Of a stretch of DNA of 8,368 bases, positions 5,942-8,368 are shown piece by piece (the first letter of the stretch is position 1; every line of letters begins with the position of its first letter). Origin of the DNA: Syntrophomonadaceae bacterium (lineage in GTDB: Bacteria > Bacillota > Dethiobacteria > DTU022 > UBA8154); contig SKTJ01000151.1 of the NCBI GenBank assembly GCA_007122565.1, forward strand, positions 1 to 8,368, given 5' to 3'. The notes beneath the pieces were generated by a model. The model was not told the DNA's origin. It did not search any database and saw nothing but the letters and a program-made list of their open reading frames with translations. The translations under genes were made by a program, and so were the position numbers.

Positions 5942-5971
5942 TTGACGGAAAAGCTTGTTTCATGGTAATCT
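5942..5971 (+). promoter_or_regulatory. Possible promoter of the T-box leader
   Basis: TTGACG (5942-5947, 5 of 6 to consensus) is followed after 18 bp by TAATCT (5966-5971, 3 of 6). Its predicted start near 5978 would place the RNA 5' end just before T-box stem I, which supports it by position. The AT-rich stretch 5881-5935 upstream shows nothing else I can name. Confidence 0.4.
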
Positions 5972-5984
5972 TAAAATAAAATTG

Positions 5985-6227
5985 AAATCAATGAGGGGAA
6001 GAGTAATCCTGTAGATGCTTTGCAGAGAGCCGCCAACCGGTGTAAGGCGGTAAGCACTGCCTGATGAAAGCCGTCCCTGAGAGGGCAACAGAAGAACAGT
6101 ATGTTGCCACGGTTGCTTGCCGTTATCAAGTTGGTAGCTGTGAATAAGGTGGACTCAGCTTGGGTGGGTCAATTAGGGTGGTACCGCGGGTAATCTCCCG
6201 TCCCTTGAAAGAAGGGCGGGGGTTTTT
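5985..6227 (+). promoter_or_regulatory. T-box leader, alanine specifier (GCC), with terminator
   Basis: A tRNA-sensing attenuator. The T-box core AGGGUGGUACCGCGGG is at 6175-6190. Stem I starts with AAGAGUA (5999-6005), has the AGAGAG motif (6024-6029) and an apical stem CCGCC/GGCGG (6030-6034/6046-6050) with a GGUG-containing loop. It returns through AAGCA to GAAA-GCC-G (6066-6073). Aligned on the GAAA and UGAG elements of the known glyQS leader (GAAA-GGC-A), the specifier is GCC, alanine. The acceptor-binding bulge UGGU (6179-6182) pairs with ACCA, fitting the discriminator A of tRNA-Ala and excluding serine. A hairpin GGCAACA/UGUUGCC (6084-6090/6102-6108) lies in the stem II/III region. 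The terminator (6195-6228) pairs CUCCCG with CGGGGG and CCCUU with AAGGG, then T6. Uncharged tRNA-Ala should favour antitermination. The base after the specifier is G rather than the usual A. Confidence 0.9.
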
Positions 6228-6228
6228 T
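6195..6228 (+). terminator. T-box-controlled intrinsic terminator
   Basis: CTCCCG-T-CCCTT (6195-6206) pairs with AAGGG-CGGGGG (6212-6222), with one bulged T and one U-G pair, followed by TTTTTT (6223-6228). The 5' side overlaps the sequence that pairs with the T-box in the antiterminator, the standard mutually exclusive arrangement. Confidence 0.85.
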
Positions 6229-6331
6229 ATTGGTGGGACTCTATTCCACCACGCAACAAATTTGTCCGGCTTACCGATACCCCGGCGAATCCATATCCGC
6301 CGAACCACTATTTGGGAAATAGAGTAAATCT

Positions 6332-6360
6332 GCGGGCGCTGTGGGCAGCCGCCCCTACAA
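6332..6360 (-). repeat. Dispersed palindromic repeat, copy 2
   Basis: On the minus strand TTGTAGGGGCGG is followed by the same CTGCCCACAG loop as copy 1 and then CGCCCGC. It is nearly identical to 3614-3640 except for one missing C in the closing arm, which leaves a slightly broken stem. It lies in the alanine operon leader. Confidence 0.75.
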
Positions 6361-6387
6361 TAACACCACCCGCAGGCTCGGCTTGGT

Positions 6388-6424
6388 TTTTGACTTTCGA
6401 CTTTATACTTTTGACATTTGACTA
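6388..6424. repeat. Degenerate TTTGACT-type direct repeat
   Basis: Five units close to TTTGACT follow one another: TTTGACT, TTCGACT, TTATACT, TTTGACA, TTTGACT. The run ends 10 nt before the ribosome site of the AsnC-type gene. Similar runs with other units occupy other gaps in the window. The TTGACA-like words here should not be taken as -35 boxes. Confidence 0.5.
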
Positions 6425-6448
6425 TCTGATATGAAGGAGCTGATCGTA

Positions 6449-6943
6449 ATGGAAGATCTTAAAATTAATCTTTTACACGCTTTGGAACAAAATAATCGCA
6501 TTTCAACCAAAGCCCTGGCTACAATGTTTAATATGGCAGAAGCAGAAATACAAAACATCATCAAAGAGCTGGAAGATGTGAAGGTTATTCTGGGCTATGT
6601 GACGCTGATTGACTGGGAAAAAACAGGCCATAACGACAAAGTGACCGCCATGATCGATGTACAGGTAACGCCCCAGCGAGACGTTGGCTTTGATGTGATC
6701 GCGGAAAGAATCTCCCGTTTTCCGGAAGTAAAAAGCGTATACCTCATGTCGGGAGGCTATGACCTTTCAGTTATGGTGGAGGGCACCTCCCTGAGGCAGG
6801 TGGCCTCATTCGTATCGGAAAAACTGGCCACCCTGGAAAATGTGCAAAGCACCGCAACTCATTTTGTATTAAAAAAGTATAAGCAAAACGGCATAATTTT
6901 CGATGATGACAAAAAGGATCACAGATTGGTGGTCAGTCCATGA
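6449..6943 (+). CDS. alaR: AsnC/Lrp-family transcription regulator, AlaR (YugG)-like
   Basis: A 164-residue DNA-binding regulator. The start is ATG 6449, 9 nt after AAGGAG (6434-6439). The upstream ATG at 6431 overlaps that site and has none of its own. Residues about 3-50 form the AsnC-type winged helix-turn-helix (INLLHALEQNNRIS...IIKELEDVKVILGY). Residues about 66-140 form the ligand-binding RAM/AsnC_trans domain, including VKSVYLMSGGYDLSVMVEG with the conserved Gly-Gly-Tyr-Asp. The length is normal for the family; a charged C-terminal tail (about 145-164) extends beyond it. Its ATGA overlap with the aminotransferase gene and the alanine T-box upstream match the YugG/YugH (AlaR/AlaT) pair of Bacillus subtilis. 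It probably senses alanine or another amino acid and controls this operon, but the ligand is inferred from context only. Confidence 0.88.
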   Translation: MEDLKINLLHALEQNNRISTKALATMFNMAEAEIQNIIKELEDVKVILGYVTLIDWEKTGHNDKVTAMIDVQVTPQRDVGFDVIAERISRFPEVKSVYLMSGGYDLSVMVEGTSLRQVASFVSEKLATLENVQSTATHFVLKKYKQNGIIFDDDKKDHRLVVSP

Positions 6944-8151
6944 GACGCTCATTTGTTAAAAAAAGCATGGCTGAGCTCCCTTCCTCCGGAATCAGGAAGT
7001 TTTTTGATATGGCCAGTTCCATACGGGGGGTTATCTCACTAGGTGTGGGAGAACCTGATTTTGTAACGCCCTGGCACATCCGGGAAGCCAGTGTCTATGC
7101 TTTGGAAAAAGGTTATACAAACTATACTGCCAATAGTGGTTTGGCGGAACTGCGTAAAGAGATAGGCCGCCACCTCCTGCAAAAATACCAGGTCGAATAC
7201 AATTATGACAAAGAAATTATTGTGACTGTGGGCGCCAGTGAAGCCATTGACCTGGCCTTACGCTCAGTAATTGATCCGGGGGATGAGGTGATTATCCCCG
7301 AGCCCTGTTTTGTTTCATATAAGCCCTGTACCGCCATGGCCGGAGGAGTTTTTAAAACAATCCCCACCCGGGAAGGGGAACATTTCAAATTAATGCCGCA
7401 AGACCTGGAAAAAGCAATTACGCCCCGCAGCAAAGTACTACTCCTGAGCTATCCCAACAATCCCACCGGCGCGACCATGACCGGCAAAGAATTGGCGCAG
7501 ATCGGCCGCATTGCACAGCAGCATGACCTGCTGGTGATCGCCGATGAAATCTACAGCGAGCTTACCTTTAACGGGGAACATGTTTCTTTTGCCTCGCTGC
7601 CGGGCATGCAGGAACGGACAATCCTGATTAACGGTTTTTCCAAGTCTTTTGCCATGACAGGCTGGCGCATCGGCTATGCGGCAGCACCTGCAGATATAAC
7701 CGCGGCCATGTTGAAAATACATCAGTATACGGTCATGTGCGCCCCCATCATGGGTCAGATGGCTGCTCTTGAAGCCCTGAAAAACGGCAACGGCGAAGTA
7801 AAAAAAATGGCTGACCAATATGATCAGCGGCGCAATTTAATTGTAAATGGGCTGCGGCAAATGGGGCTTTCCTGCTTTGAACCAAACGGTGCCTTTTATG
7901 CTTTTCCCTCAATTAAGAAAACGGGGATGAGCTCCGGGGAATTTTGTGAAAAGCTCCTGCAGGAAGAAAAAGTGGCTGTGGTTCCCGGGAGTACGTTTGG
8001 CCGGTGCGGTGAAGGTTATATCCGCTGTTCATACGCCTCATCCGTGGAGCAGATCAGCGAAGCCCTGGAGCGGATGGATAGATTCATGCAGCGCCACGCC
8101 AAGGCGGGTGTAACCACGTCCAGCCTGTCAGCTTCACCGTACCCTGGATAA
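6940..8151 (+). CDS. alaT: Class I/II PLP aminotransferase, AlaT (YugH)-like
   Basis: A 403-residue cytoplasmic fold-type I aminotransferase. The ATG at 6940 overlaps the regulator's stop in ATGA, so translation is probably coupled; GGTGG a few bases upstream is a weak ribosome site. The N-terminal signature SGIRKFFDMAS...VISLGVGEPDF (16-41) closely resembles Bacillus YugH. Cofactor residues are visible: G98-A-S-E-A, Y171-P-N-N174-P-T-G, D202 and Y205 in ADEIYSEL, and the Schiff-base lysine K235 in N231-G-F-S-K-S. R362 (IRCSYA) is the expected substrate-carboxylate arginine. Such enzymes move an amino group from glutamate to a 2-oxo acid. Alanine formation from pyruvate is favoured because the leader senses tRNA-Ala, although aspartate or aromatic activity cannot be excluded from motifs. 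The last 15 or so residues (Thr/Ser/Pro-rich) look like a non-conserved tail. No convincing terminator follows. Confidence 0.92.
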   Translation: MRRSFVKKSMAELPSSGIRKFFDMASSIRGVISLGVGEPDFVTPWHIREASVYALEKGYTNYTANSGLAELRKEIGRHLLQKYQVEYNYDKEIIVTVGASEAIDLALRSVIDPGDEVIIPEPCFVSYKPCTAMAGGVFKTIPTREGEHFKLMPQDLEKAITPRSKVLLLSYPNNPTGATMTGKELAQIGRIAQQHDLLVIADEIYSELTFNGEHVSFASLPGMQERTILINGFSKSFAMTGWRIGYAAAPADITAAMLKIHQYTVMCAPIMGQMAALEALKNGNGEVKKMADQYDQRRNLIVNGLRQMGLSCFEPNGAFYAFPSIKKTGMSSGEFCEKLLQEEKVAVVPGSTFGRCGEGYIRCSYASSVEQISEALERMDRFMQRHAKAGVTTSSLSASPYPG

Positions 8152-8154
8152 ACC

Positions 8155-8185
8155 AGTAGATAGCAGGTAGCTGGTAGCAGGTAGA
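8155..8185. repeat. Degenerate GGTAG-unit direct repeat
   Basis: Successive units GTAGATAGCAGGTAGCTGG then TAGCAGGTAG begin 4 nt after the aminotransferase stop. They share their unit with the run at 95-122. No gene is seen from 8152 to the window end. Confidence 0.45.
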
Positions 8186-8231
8186 AAAAGCAAGGCACCT
8201 AATTTAAAACCACTTGCTGTGCAGACCCACA

Positions 8232-8250
8232 TGTCACTGTCCCAGTGACA
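8232..8250. repeat. Perfect 8-bp hairpin after the aminotransferase gene
   Basis: TGTCACTG and CAGTGACA are exact inverted repeats around TCC. There is no T run on either side, so it is not an obvious intrinsic terminator. It could protect the 3' end of the alanine-operon mRNA or be another short repeat. Confidence 0.5.
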
Positions 8251-8274
8251 CCATCAGACATATAGCATATTCCG

Positions 8275-8303
8275 CGGGCGGACAGGGTCGTCCGCCCCTA
8301 CAA
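8275..8303 (-). repeat. Dispersed palindromic repeat, copy 3
   Basis: On the minus strand TTGTAGGGGCGG, then ACGACCCTGT, then CCGCCCG. The stem GGGCGGAC/GTCCGCCC (8276-8283/8290-8297) stays perfect even though its inner bases differ from copy 1 (GGCTG/CAGCC). The flanking TTGTAGGGG end is conserved. The remaining 65 nt to the window end hold nothing I can support. Confidence 0.7.
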
Positions 8304-8368
8304 GACCTTATTAGTTTTCCGGGGGTCGACGAACAGGCTGAAGATACTGTTTGTGCGGATATCAACGA

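Larger units (their letters stand above)
6229..6433 (+). other. Long repeat-bearing gap between T-box terminator and the regulator gene
   Basis: About 220 nt separate the T-box T run from the ATG at 6449, longer than usual for T-box operons. It holds an inverted repeat ACTCTATT (6238-6245)/AATAGAGT (6318-6325) enclosing a small hairpin CGGCG/CGCCG (6283-6287/6298-6302), palindromic repeat copy 2 (6332-6360) and a GACTTT-type direct repeat (6388-6424). No gene is supported here. TATACT at 6404-6409 could be a secondary -10 box, but its -35 (TTGGTT at 15 bp) is poor. Confidence 0.6.

Noticed and set aside
6126..6308. Minus-strand 60-codon frame opposite the T-box terminator
   Set aside because: It covers the T-box and terminator, which explain the sequence, and no family resemblance is convincing.
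6411..6416. TTGACA just before the AsnC-type gene as a -35 box
   Set aside because: It is part of the TTTGACT repeat run, and no -10 box follows at 16-18 bp.
8304..8368. A rightward frame reading LLVFRGSTNRLKILFV, faintly like an IS66 TnpB (Orf2) segment
   Set aside because: Only about 20 residues are visible, with no start, no transposon ends and the expected Trp-Asp after LKIL absent. Extending the sequence rightward would settle it.

Overview
The window looks like chromosomal DNA from an anaerobic, clostridia-type Firmicute. The evidence is strong AGGAGG-type ribosome sites with consensus sigma-A promoters, a T-box leader, a rubredoxin, a NusG-domain-II membrane protein, and an AsnC-regulator/aminotransferase pair resembling Bacillus YugG/YugH. 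The exact genus cannot be read from the sequence. There are seven complete protein genes, plus the first three codons of an eighth leaving the left edge. No tRNA, rRNA, CRISPR array or intact transposase is visible.

Left part (1-1676), minus strand: a perfect TTGACA/TATAAT promoter and ribosome site drive a gene that starts at position 9 and leaves the window. Next come a small membrane-anchored NusG-domain-II protein with its own promoter and terminator, and a 10-TM EamA/DMT transporter. A divergent control region (1677-1864) separates these from the plus-strand genes.

Middle (1865-5666), plus strand: an acyl-CoA synthetase with a TTG start and strong promoter ends at an intrinsic terminator. 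A 345-bp gap follows, holding a hairpin repeat framed by a 31-bp inverted repeat. Then come an LctP-type lactate permease and a 52-residue rubredoxin that has lost both conserved knuckle glycines. Lactate uptake and activation of a carboxylic acid suggest use of organic acids, but no pathway is complete here.

Right part (5667-8368): a 179-nt rod-like hairpin element of unknown nature is followed by a T-box leader whose specifier reads GCC (alanine) and whose acceptor-binding bulge is UGGU. It precedes an AsnC/Lrp regulator and an overlapping class I aminotransferase, matching the AlaR/AlaT pair of Bacillus. The simplest reading is an alanine-biosynthesis operon controlled by uncharged tRNA-Ala and probably also by its own regulator.

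Most long intergenic gaps hold repeats of two kinds: a 27-29-nt palindrome with variable stem (three copies), and short runs of degenerate 7-9-nt direct repeats. The best candidates for something undescribed are the rod-like element, the alanine T-box/alaRT arrangement with its long repeat-filled leader, and the double-glycine-variant rubredoxin.
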